Shown here: positions 36,119-45,955 of the stretch, one piece after another
How the letters are laid out: every line of letters begins with the position of its first letter
Position numbering within the stretch: the first letter of the stretch is position 1
Origin: Pseudoxanthomonas sp. F37
GTDB taxonomy: Bacteria > Pseudomonadota > Gammaproteobacteria > Xanthomonadales > Xanthomonadaceae
Direction of reading: 5' to 3'
Assembly (NCBI RefSeq): GCF_022965755.1
Contig: NZ_CP095187.1
Span: forward strand, 3,162,001 to 3,226,000
DNA length: 64,000 nucleotides
Translations under genes and position numbers: made by a program
The notes under the pieces: generated by a model
The model's input: only the letters and a program-made list of their open reading frames with translations
Told to the model about the DNA's origin: nothing
Database searches by the model: none

Positions 36119-36950
36119 GCTGGCGCTCCGGCGATCCGACATCCGCGTACAGGGCGGCCAGGCGCTCGCGCGGCTCGCGCAGCGGATCGGCCATCAGGAA
36201 GGTGGCCAGCCGCGGCGTGAAGGCGGGCCAGCGTGCGTTCAACGCATCCATGTCGCCATCGGCCGGGCCACCCTCGCCGCCGCGCGCGACGAACGCGGTC
36301 TCGCACAGCACGTTGCGCCAGCCCAGGCCGGACAGACGCAGGGACAGGTCCACCAGGGCCGCGTACCACGAGGCATAGCTCGCCGTGTCCAGCCCACCGA
36401 CGCGCTTGCGGGCGCTGCCACGCAGCGCGACGGCATGCGCGACCGCGGCGGGCAGCTCCGGATGCAGGGGCGGCATCGCCGCGCAGGCCTGCGCGGTGCG
36501 TTCGAAGTCCTCCGGCGGCGCGCTCACCTCGCCCAGCCGCGGCCAGGCCGCGGTCTCGCCGGCGTTGCACCAGGGTGTGGCGGTGGCGATGGCGGCATCG
36601 CGGGCCAGGCAGGCCGCCAACTGCTGCAACCAGCCGGGCAGCGGCTGCGCATCGGGCGACAGCACGACCACATCGACCTCGCCGCACGCGGCCAGCATCT
36701 GGTCCATGTGCGCCACTTCGCCCAGCATGCGCGGCCGCCGCGTGTAGTCGGCCTGCAGGGAGGTGCGTGTCAGCCAGCGCTCGATGATGGCCAGCGCGCG
36801 CGGACCGGCCTGCGCATCGTCGGCCAGCCACAGCCGCGTACCCGCGGGCGTGCCGGCATCCAGCGCGCCCAGGCAGGCATCGAGCGCGTCGTCGTCGGCG
36901 CCGATCGGCAGCAGGACGATGGGCAGGGACGATGCGGGCGGCGGCGTCAC
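36102..36950 (-). CDS. Glycosyltransferase-like protein (GT2-related)
   Basis: This 282-residue protein has a degenerate GT-A layout: an N-terminal IVLLPIGADDDALDACLGAL strand-helix, VVVLSPDAQPLPGWL where family members place the Asp-x-Asp region, and GWRNVLCETAFVARGG near the end. The nucleotide-sugar motifs are weaker than in its neighbour, so it may be a partner or a diverged enzyme. Its start overlaps the gspD stop by four bases (ATGA), and its end overlaps the next glycosyltransferase gene, so all three are translationally linked. Confidence 0.65.
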   Translation of the reverse strand: MTPPPASSLPIVLLPIGADDDALDACLGALDAGTPAGTRLWLADDAQAGPRALAIIERWLTRTSLQADYTRRPRMLGEVAHMDQMLAACGEVDVVVLSPDAQPLPGWLQQLAACLARDAAIATATPWCNAGETAAWPRLGEVSAPPEDFERTAQACAAMPPLHPELPAAVAHAVALRGSARKRVGGLDTASYASWYAALVDLSLRLSGLGWRNVLCETAFVARGGEGGPADGDMDALNARWPAFTPRLATFLMADPLREPRERLAALYADVGSPERQRDLFA

Positions 36951-39151
36951 TTGGAACGCGGCGTGTTCAGCGGTTCGAGCGCACGGAAACGCTTGCCGTA
37001 CTCGTCGGTCAGGTCGTTGGCTTCCTGCGGATTGCTGACGATGGTGGGCGTCAGCAGCACGATGACTTCGCTGCGCTCGGTGCCGGTGGTCTTCTTGCCG
37101 AACAGGCCGCCGATGATGGGCAGGCGGCTCAGGCCCGGGATGCCGGAAGAGCCCTGGGTCGCGGTATCGCTGATCAGGCCGGCCAGCATCACCGTGTTGC
37201 CGGCCTGCACGGCGCCTTCGGTCTTGAAGCGGCGCGTGTTGATGCGCACGTTGCCGTTGGCGTCGGGCTCGCTGCCCGGCGAACTGACTTCCTGCACGAT
37301 GTCCAGGAACACCATGCCGTCCTTTGTCACGCGCGGACGCACCTTCAGGATCACGCCCGTGTCCAGGTACTGCACCTGGCTGTAGGTGTTGTCGGTGCCC
37401 AGTCCGGGGTTGACGGTGACCGAGGAAATGGGGATGCGGCTGCCGACGTTGAGCGTGGCCTCGGCGTTGTTGCGCACGAAGATGGAAGGCGTCTGCAGCA
37501 GGCGCACGTCGGAGACCTCATCCAGCGCGGTGATGACGGCCGCCGCGTCGTTCTTGACCAGCGTCCACACGGCCCCCGCGCCGCTCACGCCGCCGATGCT
37601 GCCGGCGAGCGTGCTCCACTTGCTGGGCCCACCCGCGTCGGGCGCGGCGAAGGGACCCAGGCCGTTGTCGGTCATCGCGCGTTCCAGGTACCAGTTCACA
37701 CCGTAGCTCAGGTCGCCGGTCAGCGAGACCTCGGCGATCTGCGCCTCGATGTGGACCTGCAGCGGCATCACGTCCAGCTTCTCGACCACTTCCCGGATCG
37801 ACTGCCAGGCGCTGGCGCTGGCACGCACCAGCAGCGTGTTGGTTTCCTCCACCGCGGCCACGCCCACGCGGGCGCCATCGACCTCCAGCGTCACCGCGCC
37901 GTTGCCGCTGTCGCGCTGGTTGAGCGACAGCGAGCCGCCGCCCAGCCCGCCGCCCGAACCGCCGCTGCCGCTGCCACCGAAATCGACCGAGCCCCCGGTA
38001 CCGTTCATGCCGCCGTCGTTGATCTGCACGGGCTCGGTGCCCGGCATCAACGACACGTTGCCCGCGCCGCCGGTGGAACGGCCATCGCCGGAGGCGCTGC
38101 CGCCCGAGGCGCCGAAGACTTCGGCCAGGCGCTGGGCGAGCTCGCGCGCCTTGATGTACTTCAGCTCGTAGGAGAACAGGCGGCTGCCCTCGCCCGCGCC
38201 GTCGATGCGTTCCAGCCATTGCTGGATCTGGTCCAGGTAGGCGGGCTGCGGCGTGATCACCAGTACCGCATTCGCGCCTTCCAGCGGCATGAAGCGGAAC
38301 ATGCCGGCGCTGGGCGTCTTGCTGTCGTTGCCGAACACCTTTTCCAGATCGGCCACCACCCGGGTGGCGCGGCCGGACTGCAGCGGGAACACGCCCACCG
38401 ACATGCCCGACAGCCAGTCCACGTCGAAGATCTCGACCGTGCGCAGATAGTTTTCCAGCTCGCTGCGCGTGCCGGCCAGGGTGATGACGTTGCGGGTGCC
38501 GTCGACGTTGACGATGGCGTTCGGCCGCGCGTACGGCTCCAGCACCTTCTTCATCTCGCTGGCCGAAATGAAGCGCAGCGGCACCACGCGCACTTCGTAG
38601 CCGCGCGCATTGGCGGCCGGGCCGGTGCGCGGCGCCACGCTGCCGGCCAGGGCCTGGTCGGCGGGGATGATGTTGTAGCGGCCGCCGCTGTAGACCAGGC
38701 GTGCGTTGTTCCAGCCCAGCACCATCTCCAGCAGGTTCAGCGCCTCGGCCGGCGACACCGGCTTGGGCGTGCCCAGCGTCACCGTGCCCTGCACGCCCGG
38801 CGCGATCACGTAGTTCTGCCCCAGCATGTCGCCGAGGATGGCCTTCACCACCGCGTGCACGGACTCGCCTTCGAAATTGAAGGTGGCCGAGCCGCTGCTG
38901 GCCCCGCCCAGCGAGGGCAGCGGCGCGCTGGCCGCACTGCGGTTGATCATCTGCCCGTTGCCGCGGCGGATCTGCGCCTGCGGACCGGTGACGGGCGCCT
39001 CGTCCTCCTTCACGGCCGCGGTCTGCGCCGCGCCCGGCACGACCTCGCCCACCGCCGCGGGCGTCGTGCGGCGCACGTCGGGCACGGGGGTGCTGGCGCA
39101 GCCGGCCAGCAGGCCCAGGCAGAGGGAAAACAGGATCACGCGTAACGTCAT
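36947..39151 (-). CDS. gspD: Type II secretion secretin GspD (XpsD)
   Basis: This outer-membrane pore of the type II secretion system is a 734-residue lipoprotein (lipobox LLAG-Cys18). N0-N3 domains follow (FNFEGESVHAVVKAILGDML onward), with a Gly/Ser-rich insert near residues 350-400, then the secretin core with VEETNTLLVRASASAW, LQTPSIFVRNNAEATLNVGSRIP and the C-terminal GLISDTATQGSSGIPGLSRLPIIGGLFG. The gene lies at the distal end of the gsp operon, after gspN, as in the Xanthomonas xps cluster. No pilotin gene was recognised nearby; the protein's own lipid anchor may serve. Confidence 0.95.
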   Translation of the reverse strand: MTLRVILFSLCLGLLAGCASTPVPDVRRTTPAAVGEVVPGAAQTAAVKEDEAPVTGPQAQIRRGNGQMINRSAASAPLPSLGGASSGSATFNFEGESVHAVVKAILGDMLGQNYVIAPGVQGTVTLGTPKPVSPAEALNLLEMVLGWNNARLVYSGGRYNIIPADQALAGSVAPRTGPAANARGYEVRVVPLRFISASEMKKVLEPYARPNAIVNVDGTRNVITLAGTRSELENYLRTVEIFDVDWLSGMSVGVFPLQSGRATRVVADLEKVFGNDSKTPSAGMFRFMPLEGANAVLVITPQPAYLDQIQQWLERIDGAGEGSRLFSYELKYIKARELAQRLAEVFGASGGSASGDGRSTGGAGNVSLMPGTEPVQINDGGMNGTGGSVDFGGSGSGGSGGGLGGGSLSLNQRDSGNGAVTLEVDGARVGVAAVEETNTLLVRASASAWQSIREVVEKLDVMPLQVHIEAQIAEVSLTGDLSYGVNWYLERAMTDNGLGPFAAPDAGGPSKWSTLAGSIGGVSGAGAVWTLVKNDAAAVITALDEVSDVRLLQTPSIFVRNNAEATLNVGSRIPISSVTVNPGLGTDNTYSQVQYLDTGVILKVRPRVTKDGMVFLDIVQEVSSPGSEPDANGNVRINTRRFKTEGAVQAGNTVMLAGLISDTATQGSSGIPGLSRLPIIGGLFGKKTTGTERSEVIVLLTPTIVSNPQEANDLTDEYGKRFRALEPLNTPRSK

Positions 39152-39160
39152 GCCGGCACT

Positions 39161-39979
39161 CTACTGTGTCTTGCCGGGCGTTGCCGGCGGCGGGGTGGGT
39201 TGCGCCTGCTGCTGCCGCAGCTGCGCGCGGCGCTGCTCGATGCGCTGGCGGATGGCTTCCATCTGCTGGTCGGTGGTGGTCGCCGGCGCGACAGGCGCTT
39301 CCTTGGCGGAGGTGGGCGCCACCGCGTCCGCCGTCGCGGCCGCAGGCGGTGCCGGGGCCGGCGTCGGGCCTGTGGGAAGTGCCACCGGCGCGCTGTTGCC
39401 GCCGGTCATGCGTCCACCCGGCATGGGGGCGGCGGCCGGGGGCACGGCTCCGGTGCCGGTGATCACGGTGGGCGGCTGTCCGCCGGCACCGTCGAACACC
39501 CGCAGCTCGAGTTCGCGGCGCCCGTCCGGGCCATCGAAGACGGCCCGGCGCGGTGCCAGTTCGGTCAGTCGCCAGCCCGGGAAGCCGGCCGGCGATTCGC
39601 CCAGCTTCACCCGCAGGCCCTCGCCGCCCTGCGCCGGCTGCACGATGGCCAGTTCCAGCCGCGGCGTGATCAGCACGCTGCTCAGCACCAGGTCGAAGGC
39701 CGGTGCGGCCGCTTCCTCGCCCGACAGGAAGAACGGTTTGGGACGCCGGTCTTCCGAGAACAAGGGACGCTCGCCGACCATCGCGTACTGCGGCAACGGA
39801 CCCAGCCGTTCCGGCGGCGCCGCCGGCAGCCGCGGCAGGGGCTGCACCAGGTCCGGGTCGGCGGGCAGCGGCGTGATCCGCCCGCCCAGTCCGAACATCG
39901 CCAGCACGGCGACCAGCAACGACCACCCCGCGACCACCGCGAGGATCCAGGTGCGGGCGTTCCAGGCGTCACGGCCCAC
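39161..39979 (-). CDS. gspN: Type II secretion protein N (XpsN/GspC-like)
   Basis: This 272-residue inner-membrane protein has one N-terminal helix (WILAVVAGWSLLVAVLAMFGLGG), a periplasmic HR-like domain (YAMVGERPLFSEDRRP, then SSVLITPRLELAIVQ) and a Pro/Ala-rich tail. In Xanthomonas, XpsN takes the place of GspC, linking the inner-membrane XpsL-M complex to the secretin XpsD. No separate gspC was found in this window, which fits that role. The gene overlaps gspM upstream and lies nine bases before gspD. Confidence 0.82.
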   Translation of the reverse strand: MGRDAWNARTWILAVVAGWSLLVAVLAMFGLGGRITPLPADPDLVQPLPRLPAAPPERLGPLPQYAMVGERPLFSEDRRPKPFFLSGEEAAAPAFDLVLSSVLITPRLELAIVQPAQGGEGLRVKLGESPAGFPGWRLTELAPRRAVFDGPDGRRELELRVFDGAGGQPPTVITGTGAVPPAAAPMPGGRMTGGNSAPVALPTGPTPAPAPPAAATADAVAPTSAKEAPVAPATTTDQQMEAIRQRIEQRRAQLRQQQAQPTPPPATPGKTQ

Positions 39980-40589
39980 GCGCGGGCTCCCGTGGGGCGG
40001 CCGGCGACGGCTTGAGGTAGCCGTACAGGTCGAAGTTCACGTCCAGGCCACCGGCCCCGGTTTCGCTGGCCTGGAAGGCGTAGCGCTGCGCCAGGATGTT
40101 GAGGTTCTCCACGAACAGGCGCGGACTGCCGGATTCGATCTGGTGCAGCACCGAGGCCAGCTCCGGCGCCCCGCAACGCAGGCGCACCTGCACCACCACG
40201 CGCGGGTAGACCTCGCGGCCGGTGAGGGCCAGCGGCGACTGGTTGGCGATGGCGCAGCTGCGGTTGCCCGGACTGGCCTGCTTGACGATGGCCTCCAGCC
40301 GCTGCACCAGGCCGGCGGTGGCCAGCTCGACCGTCGCTTCCGGCAGGAAACCCGGTCGCTGCGCCTGCTGGGCCAGCGCCGCGTCCAGTTCGCGCCGCAC
40401 CTGCGGCGCCTGCTGCAGCTGGGTGCGGATGCGCAGTTCGCGTTCGCGCAGTTCCGCCACGCGGCGGCCGGTCTCCTGCATGGGCACGGTCCACCACGGA
40501 TGCACCAGGGCCAGGTAGCCCAGCAGCAGGGCACCCAGCAGCAGCGCCAGCGCCAGCCAGCGGTCGCGGTCAGTGATGGCCGGCGGCAT
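39969..40589 (-). CDS. gspM: Type II secretion protein M (XpsM)
   Basis: This 206-residue inner-membrane assembly protein has a short cytoplasmic start, one helix (WLALALLLGALLLGYLALVHPWW) and a periplasmic coiled segment with a ferredoxin-like domain (YPRVVVQVRLRCGAPELASVLHQIESG). It pairs with GspL and stabilises the platform. The gene overlaps gspL by 20 bases and gspN by 11, in the compact xps order. Confidence 0.85.
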   Translation of the reverse strand: MPPAITDRDRWLALALLLGALLLGYLALVHPWWTVPMQETGRRVAELRERELRIRTQLQQAPQVRRELDAALAQQAQRPGFLPEATVELATAGLVQRLEAIVKQASPGNRSCAIANQSPLALTGREVYPRVVVQVRLRCGAPELASVLHQIESGSPRLFVENLNILAQRYAFQASETGAGGLDVNFDLYGYLKPSPAAPREPARGP

Positions 40590-41712
40590 CGGCGCCTCCC
40601 GTGGATGCGGGCGCGGACGGATCCTGCTTGCCCAGCAGTTCGGCGGTCAGGGTGAAGCGGTCCATGCGCGTACGCGGGTCCGGCTGCAGGGCACCGCTCA
40701 GGGCGGGGTTGCGCCACAGCGGCGAGCCCTGCAGGCGCGCGACCAGTCCCGAAGCCTCCGGGCTGAAGCCGATCAGCGTCAGGCGATCGCCTTCGATGGC
40801 CAGCTTCTCCAGGTAGGTGGTGTCGGGCAGCCGCCGGGTGATCTCGTCCATTACTTCCAGTGCCGTCGGGCGCCGGGCGCTGGTCTGGTTCAGGGTGGTG
40901 GTGCCGGCGACCAGGTCGACCAGTTGCTGGCGCTGCGCGGCCACCCGGCGCGCGGCGTCGGCGTTGGCCTCGACCTGCGCGGCGAAGGCCTCGGCCCCGG
41001 CCTGCCGGTTGTCGAGCACCCGCCACGCCGCGAACACCAGCGCGCACAGGGCGATGCCCGCGAACACCAGGTGCAGGCGGCGCTGCGGCGCCTGGCGCGC
41101 CGCGCGCGCTTCTTCCGGCAGCAGGTTCACCCCCAGCGGCAGGCCGTCGGCATCCTCGACATCGGCGCCCGCCAGGCCGCTGGCCAGCGCACCCAGTCCG
41201 GACAGGCCGGCGGCAAAGATGGCCTTCGGCACGGCGACCAGTTCCACCTCCAGCTGCCCGTCCTCGCGCACGCCCAGCACCCGCGCATCGAAGCACGCCT
41301 CATGCGCGGCGAACGGGGTCTGCCGGTCGATCTCGAAACGGACGACATCGCGCAGCCGGTCGGCCGCGGCGGACGGCAGCAGCAGCCTGCGCCGCAGCAC
41401 CCTGTCGGCGGGCATCAGCCACCAGCGGGGCAGATCCGCCAGGCGGGTGCCCAGCAGTGCGCGCAGTTCGCCCGGCGTGGCGGTGGCCGGCAATCGCGCC
41501 AGCGCATGCCGGTGCGCGGCCTGCTGCCAAGCCATGGCCACCTCGTCTGCGCGGCGCTGGAAGAGCAGGCGGTCGCCGGTCAGGCCCAGCAGCACGCGCC
41601 AGCGGGCCGGCAGCCAGGTCGCCAGTGCCTGTCCCCACCAGGCCAGGAAGCCGCTGGGCCCTGCGCCAAGCCGGGCGCGGAAGCGCTGCAAGGTGTCGCG
41701 TACGCCGCTCAT
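40570..41712 (-). CDS. gspL: Type II secretion protein L (XpsL)
   Basis: This 380-residue bitopic protein connects the cytoplasmic ATPase GspE to the inner-membrane platform. The cytoplasmic actin-like part (1-220) precedes one membrane helix at about 225-243 ([21 protein letters not shown]) and a periplasmic PilN-like domain with the motif [18 protein letters not shown]. It ends in a Ser/Ala/Gly-rich tail. It overlaps gspK by four bases (ATGA) and gspM by 20. Since gspE lies about 9 kb away, coordinated supply of the two partners would need separate transcripts. Confidence 0.87.
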   Translation of the reverse strand: MSGVRDTLQRFRARLGAGPSGFLAWWGQALATWLPARWRVLLGLTGDRLLFQRRADEVAMAWQQAAHRHALARLPATATPGELRALLGTRLADLPRWWLMPADRVLRRRLLLPSAAADRLRDVVRFEIDRQTPFAAHEACFDARVLGVREDGQLEVELVAVPKAIFAAGLSGLGALASGLAGADVEDADGLPLGVNLLPEEARAARQAPQRRLHLVFAGIALCALVFAAWRVLDNRQAGAEAFAAQVEANADAARRVAAQRQQLVDLVAGTTTLNQTSARRPTALEVMDEITRRLPDTTYLEKLAIEGDRLTLIGFSPEASGLVARLQGSPLWRNPALSGALQPDPRTRMDRFTLTAELLGKQDPSAPASTGGADAAGHH

Positions 41713-42560
41713 TGTGGTGACGCGCCCTCCTCCCAGCGCAACAAGGTATAGGCCGAACCCGGCACCGGGCTGGCCCCCGCGCGCACCACCGTCCGCAACG
41801 ACGCCTCGCGGCCATCGGCCAGCCGCGCACGGCTCTCGATACTATACGTGCCGCTGCCGGTGCCGACGAGTTGCAGGGCGCCCGCCGCGCCGGCCGCTTC
41901 GCGCTGCGCCAGCCACGCCGTGGCATCCATGCCCATCGCCACCAGCACCGGCCCCTGCGCATAGGTGGCATCGGGTTGCCCGCGTCCCGAGTACAGGGTC
42001 AGGAACGGGGCCAGCCGCGCGTACAGGCCGGGCGTCATGCCCAGCACCTGTTCCAGCTCGGCGATGGTCTCGAAGGGGGCATCCTTGGCGCCGTAAGGAC
42101 GCCCGGCCGCCGCATAGTCGCCATCCTCCGCGCCACCGACCGGCTGGCTGAGGTCGTCGGCATCGCGCCAGTCCACGATGGCCGCCGCCAGCGCGTCGCC
42201 GGTATCGGGCGGCTCGCCCAGCGCCTGCATCAGCCGCGAAAGCAGCGGCACCTCGGCCTGGTTCAGGTCGACCTTGCCGGTCTCGTCGATGATGCGCACC
42301 TGCACCTCATGCCCGTCGAACCGCCATGCGTAAGCACGGCCGTTCGGTTGCCAGTGCGTTTCCGGATTGCGGTCGGCCACCCGCACCAGCGCGTACTCCA
42401 TGCCGGCCCGCGCGATCTCCTGCGCCATCGCACCACGGCTGCCCACCCGGCCCTGCAGCGCCTCCATCCGCGCCGTCAGCGCATAGGCGCCCACCAGGGC
42501 GGTGAGCAGGGCCACCAGCCACAGCACCAGCAACAAGGCGGCGCCCCGCATGCGGGTCAT
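41709..42560 (-). CDS. gspK: Type II secretion minor pseudopilin GspK (XpsK)
   Basis: This 283-residue pseudopilin caps the pseudopilus tip. The prepilin-like leader MTRMRG precedes the hydrophobic helix [20 protein letters not shown]; as usual for GspK, the Glu at mature position 5 is absent. The large alpha-domain contains [18 protein letters not shown] and DWRDADD, typical of the calcium-binding GspK fold. Start and stop overlap the neighbouring gspJ and gspL genes by four bases. Confidence 0.9.
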   Translation of the reverse strand: MTRMRGAALLLVLWLVALLTALVGAYALTARMEALQGRVGSRGAMAQEIARAGMEYALVRVADRNPETHWQPNGRAYAWRFDGHEVQVRIIDETGKVDLNQAEVPLLSRLMQALGEPPDTGDALAAAIVDWRDADDLSQPVGGAEDGDYAAAGRPYGAKDAPFETIAELEQVLGMTPGLYARLAPFLTLYSGRGQPDATYAQGPVLVAMGMDATAWLAQREAAGAAGALQLVGTGSGTYSIESRARLADGREASLRTVVRAGASPVPGSAYTLLRWEEGASPQ

Positions 42561-43228
42561 GGCAGCACCGGGGCGTCGCCGCCGGGCAGCACGCCGCCAC
42601 CGGCGCCGCCTTCACTGCGCGCCAGCGTCACCACCAGGTCGGGCCAGCGACCGCCCCGGACGGCTTCCACTTCCATCTTCACCTGCAGCGGCAGCATCTC
42701 CGAGGTCTCCCACCGGTCCTGCCAGGGACCCAGGCGGTTGTCCGCGTCCAGCCCGCGGTAGTGGAAGCGCACCACGCGCAGGCCATCGGCCAACCGCTCG
42801 GCGCGCAGGCCGCGCGCCGCCAGGTCCACGTCCTCCAGCGACGCCTCCGGCTGCGCCACCGCGAAGGCGACCCGCAACTGGCCCGCCTCGTCGGCGACCA
42901 CCTCGTGCAGGTAGGGGCCGCCGTACCCCAGATAGTCGGGTAGGTCGGCCACGAAACGCATGCGCTGCGGCGTACCCAGGAAGCGCGCCTGCCGCAGCGT
43001 GCCGCGATCGGTCGCGAACACGATGGGCTGCGCCGAGGCCAGCCGTGCGCGCAGATAGCCATGCACGGCGCGCATGCGCTCGCTGGCCTGCGCCATGTCC
43101 TCGCCGCGGGTGACCACCGCGGTGGACGAGCGCAGCGTGGCGAAGGCCAGCGCCAGCCCGGCCGCCAGCAGGACCAGCGCCAGCAGCACTTCGATCAGGG
43201 TGAAGCCCTGGACGCGCCGCGCCGTCAT
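42557..43228 (-). CDS. gspJ: Type II secretion minor pseudopilin GspJ (XpsJ)
   Basis: This 223-residue pseudopilin has the processing site [21 protein letters not shown] with Glu5, and the GspJ-type segment [24 protein letters not shown]. It is processed by the prepilin peptidase, whose gene is not in the window. The ATG at 43228 is chosen because the leader starts there; the longer open frame upstream lies over gspI in another frame. It overlaps gspI and gspK by four bases each. Confidence 0.9.
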   Translation of the reverse strand: MTARRVQGFTLIEVLLALVLLAAGLALAFATLRSSTAVVTRGEDMAQASERMRAVHGYLRARLASAQPIVFATDRGTLRQARFLGTPQRMRFVADLPDYLGYGGPYLHEVVADEAGQLRVAFAVAQPEASLEDVDLAARGLRAERLADGLRVVRFHYRGLDADNRLGPWQDRWETSEMLPLQVKMEVEAVRGGRWPDLVVTLARSEGGAGGGVLPGGDAPVLP

Positions 43229-43656
43229 GGCGATGCCGCCTGGTTGATGTCGCGCGGCGCCAGGCGCAGCGTGCGCCACTGCAGCGCCTGTCCGCGGCCC
43301 TCGCCCCAGCGCACCTGCAGGCGCACGTCGAGCAGCTGCGGGGCGCCCGGGTCGCGCTGCGCGCGCGCCTCCAGCGGATCGGCGAACGGCGCCACCTCCA
43401 GTTGCCAGCGGTAGCGGTCGCGTTCGAAACCGCCCTCCTGCCGTCCCGGCTGCAAGGCCTCGCCCGCCCCCAGCTGCGCCAGCAGCGACTGCGCATGCAG
43501 GGTGGCGCGACTGGCGTCGGCGGACTCGCGCACCTGCCGCGTCGCCCCTGACAACGAGCCCAGCAGCAGGGTCAGTGCCAGCGCCAGCAGCGCGAACGCC
43601 ACGATGACCTCCAGCAGGGTGAAGCCCCGCTGCCGCGCGGACGAGGGCTTGTTCAT
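43225..43656 (-). CDS. gspI: Type II secretion minor pseudopilin GspI (XpsI)
   Basis: This 143-residue pseudopilin has the leader MNKPSSARQRG followed by FTLLEVIVAFALLALALTLLL with Glu5. The compact domain contains YRWQLEVAPFADPLEARAQR and LLDVRLQVRWGEG. It initiates the pseudopilus tip with GspJ and GspK. The ATG at 43656 overlaps the gspH stop by four bases. The much longer frame extending upstream over gspF-H is a shadow. Confidence 0.9.
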   Translation of the reverse strand: MNKPSSARQRGFTLLEVIVAFALLALALTLLLGSLSGATRQVRESADASRATLHAQSLLAQLGAGEALQPGRQEGGFERDRYRWQLEVAPFADPLEARAQRDPGAPQLLDVRLQVRWGEGRGQALQWRTLRLAPRDINQAASP

Positions 43657-44153
43657 GGCGCATGCACCTCGTCGCGCAGCAGGCGCACCTCGCCGGTCAG
43701 CCAGCCCACATCCACGCTCCACGCCGCGCGCCCGCTCGCCAGCGTGACCCGGCCTCCGGTGGAGCCGCCGTCCGGAAAGAACAGGATGGCGCCCTCGCCC
43801 GCGCGCGCCTGCGCTTCCCGCGCGCCGGTGAAGCGCACCGCCAGCGACGCGTCGATGGCTCCGCGGCGGTCGCCGGCGGCTTCCCACTGGTGCGCGCGCG
43901 GATCGATGCGGAAGCGCTGCGCCTGTCCGGTGGCGATGGCGCGCGCCCGCGTATAGCGCAGCTGCGCGGCGATCTCCTTGGACTCGGAGCGCAGGCGCAT
44001 GCCCTCCATGCCGCCGGTGAAGACCATCGCCGCCAGCACCGCGGCGGCGGCCATCAGCGCCACCACCAGCAGGGTTTCGAGCAGGGTGAATCCGTCCTGC
44101 GCGCGCCGCCGGCCGGGCGCGTGGGCATGCGGGAGGGCGCTGCGGCAGGCCAC
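43653..44153 (-). CDS. gspH: Type II secretion minor pseudopilin GspH (XpsH)
   Basis: This 166-residue pseudopilin has a long basic leader (to RRRAQDG) and the helix FTLLETLLVVALMAAAAVLAAMV with Glu5. The GspH domain shows AAQLRYTRARAIATGQAQRFRID and ILFFPDGGSTGGRVTLASG. The only available start is a GTG at 44153. It lies 18 bases after gspG and overlaps gspI by four. Confidence 0.88.
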   Translation of the reverse strand: MACRSALPHAHAPGRRRAQDGFTLLETLLVVALMAAAAVLAAMVFTGGMEGMRLRSESKEIAAQLRYTRARAIATGQAQRFRIDPRAHQWEAAGDRRGAIDASLAVRFTGAREAQARAGEGAILFFPDGGSTGGRVTLASGRAAWSVDVGWLTGEVRLLRDEVHAP

Positions 44154-44171
44154 GATGGTGGGCGCCGGCGC

Positions 44172-44606
44172 TTACTCGTTGCGCAGGTCCGCGTCGACGC
44201 TGTCGCCGCCGGCCTTGCCGTCCGCGCCCAGGCTGATCAGGTCGAACCGCTGCGATTCGCCGGGGATGCGGTACTCGATCGGATTCTTCCAGGGATCCAG
44301 CAGTTCGCTTTCCTTCGCATACGGCCCCAGCCAGCCGGCCACGTTGCCGGGCTGCGTCACCAGGTCGGACAGCTGCGCGGGGTAACTGCCCGTGTCCAGC
44401 TGGTAGGTCTCGATCTTGCCGGACAGCGTCTGCAGCTGCGACTGCGCCAGCTTCACCTTGCCGCTGTCCGCACCGCCCATCACGCGGCTGCCGACCAGCA
44501 CCAGGATGCCGCCGATCAGCACCAGCACGATGATGATTTCCAGCAGGCTGAAACCCTGCTGCGAGCGCGGCGAGCGGAACGCGTTCTGCGGGCGCGGATG
44601 GGACAT
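44172..44606 (-). CDS. gspG: Type II secretion major pseudopilin GspG (XpsG)
   Basis: This 144-residue major pseudopilin builds the pseudopilus shaft. It has the cleavage site SQQG/FSLLEIIIVLVLIGGILVLVG with Glu5, the conserved DTGSYPAQLSDLVTQP and the calcium-site end LLDPWKNPIEYRIPGESQRFDLISLGADGKAGG. A GGAG ribosome-binding site precedes the ATG. It sits 18 bases downstream of gspF. Confidence 0.95.
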   Translation of the reverse strand: MSHPRPQNAFRSPRSQQGFSLLEIIIVLVLIGGILVLVGSRVMGGADSGKVKLAQSQLQTLSGKIETYQLDTGSYPAQLSDLVTQPGNVAGWLGPYAKESELLDPWKNPIEYRIPGESQRFDLISLGADGKAGGDSVDADLRNE

Positions 44607-44624
44607 GGTGCGGTTCTCCGGAAT

Positions 44625-45839
44625 TCAGTTGATGGCGCCGGTCAGATCGTACAGCGGGACCAGCACGGCGATGATGACCACGCCCACCACCGCCGCCAGG
44701 ACCAGCGTGATGGCGGGGACCAGGGCGGCCAGCATACGGTCCAGCACCTGAGCGGTTTCCTGCTCGAAGGTCTCGGCCGTCTTCAGCAGCATGCCGTCCA
44801 GCGCACCGGATTCCTCGCCCACCTGGATCATCTGCAGGGCCAGCCGCGGGAAGCGCCTGCCCTTGCCCAGCGAAGCCGACAGGCCGTGGCCGTTCTTGAC
44901 GTCGTCGGCGGCGGCATCGACATCGGCGGCCAGCGCCCGGTTGCCCAGCACGTTGCGGGCGATGCCCAGCGCGGTCAGCAGCGGCACGCCGTTCTTCAGC
45001 AGCGTGCCCAGCGTGCGCGCGAGGCGGGCGGTCTCCAGCCGCGCCAGCAGCGGGCCGGCCAGCGGCCGGTCCAGCAGCCAGGCGTCCAGTCGCGCACGGA
45101 AGGCGGGGTCGCGGCGGCGCCGGTCGAACCACAGCACCGCCAGCGCGGGCACGGCGATCAGCACGAACCAGAAATCGCGCACGAAGGCGCCCACCCACAG
45201 CACGCCGCGGGTGAACCACGGCAGCGTCACGTCCAGGCTTTCGTACATCACCGCGAACTGCGGCACCACGTATCCCAGCAGGAACAGCAGCGCCAGCCCC
45301 ACCACCACCAGCAGGATCGCCGGATAGACCAGGGCATTCACCACGCGCCCCCTCAGCGCGCGGCTGCGCTCCAGATAATCCCCCAGCCGCTGCAGCGTGT
45401 CGTGCAGGCTGCCACCGGCTTCGCCGGCGCGCACCATGTTGATGTACAGCCGCGAGAACACCCCATGCTGGCGGTCCAGCGCCGCCGACAGCGGCGCGCC
45501 GCCACGCACGGCATCGCGGATGTCGGCGATCACCCGTCGCGCCTTCTCGTCCTCGGGCAGGTCCAGCAGGATGCCCAGCGCGCGGTCCAGCGGCTGGCCG
45601 GCCCCCAGCAGCGTGGCCAGCTGCTGGGTGAACTGCACCAGGCGGTCGCCCCCGAACGCGTTGGGACGCCACAGCTGCGTCCAGCTGCGACCGGCGCCGG
45701 CCACCGCGGGCACCGCCTCCACGGGCAGGTGTCCCTGTTCCTGCAGCCGCGTCACGACGTCGGCGTCGCTGGCGGCCTCCATCTGGCCTTCCAGCATCTC
45801 GCCGTGCGCGTTGAGGGCCTTGTAACGGTAGAGCGGCAT
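44625..45839 (-). CDS. gspF: Type II secretion inner-membrane platform protein GspF (XpsF)
   Basis: This 404-residue polytopic protein has two GspF repeats. Each contains a cytoplasmic helical domain (FTQQLATLLGAGQPLDRAL and RLARTLGTLLKNGVPLLTAL) followed by membrane helices, with three helices in total near residues 170-190, 220-240 and 375-398. It couples the ATPase GspE to pseudopilus assembly. The ATG at 45839 begins the typical MPLYRYKALNAHGEMLEG. In Xanthomonas gspE is the gene immediately upstream; here a protease gene lies there instead, 116 bases away. Confidence 0.94.
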   Translation of the reverse strand: MPLYRYKALNAHGEMLEGQMEAASDADVVTRLQEQGHLPVEAVPAVAGAGRSWTQLWRPNAFGGDRLVQFTQQLATLLGAGQPLDRALGILLDLPEDEKARRVIADIRDAVRGGAPLSAALDRQHGVFSRLYINMVRAGEAGGSLHDTLQRLGDYLERSRALRGRVVNALVYPAILLVVVGLALLFLLGYVVPQFAVMYESLDVTLPWFTRGVLWVGAFVRDFWFVLIAVPALAVLWFDRRRRDPAFRARLDAWLLDRPLAGPLLARLETARLARTLGTLLKNGVPLLTALGIARNVLGNRALAADVDAAADDVKNGHGLSASLGKGRRFPRLALQMIQVGEESGALDGMLLKTAETFEQETAQVLDRMLAALVPAITLVLAAVVGVVIIAVLVPLYDLTGAIN

Positions 45840-45955
45840 GCCGAGGGAAACAGGGAGAATGCGCCAACTTACCGCATTCGCCGGGGCATCGTCATGCGCA
45901 GTCCCTGCGGGCGCCTCGGCCCCGGCGTTTCCGGGACCGGGCGCCACGGGCCCGC

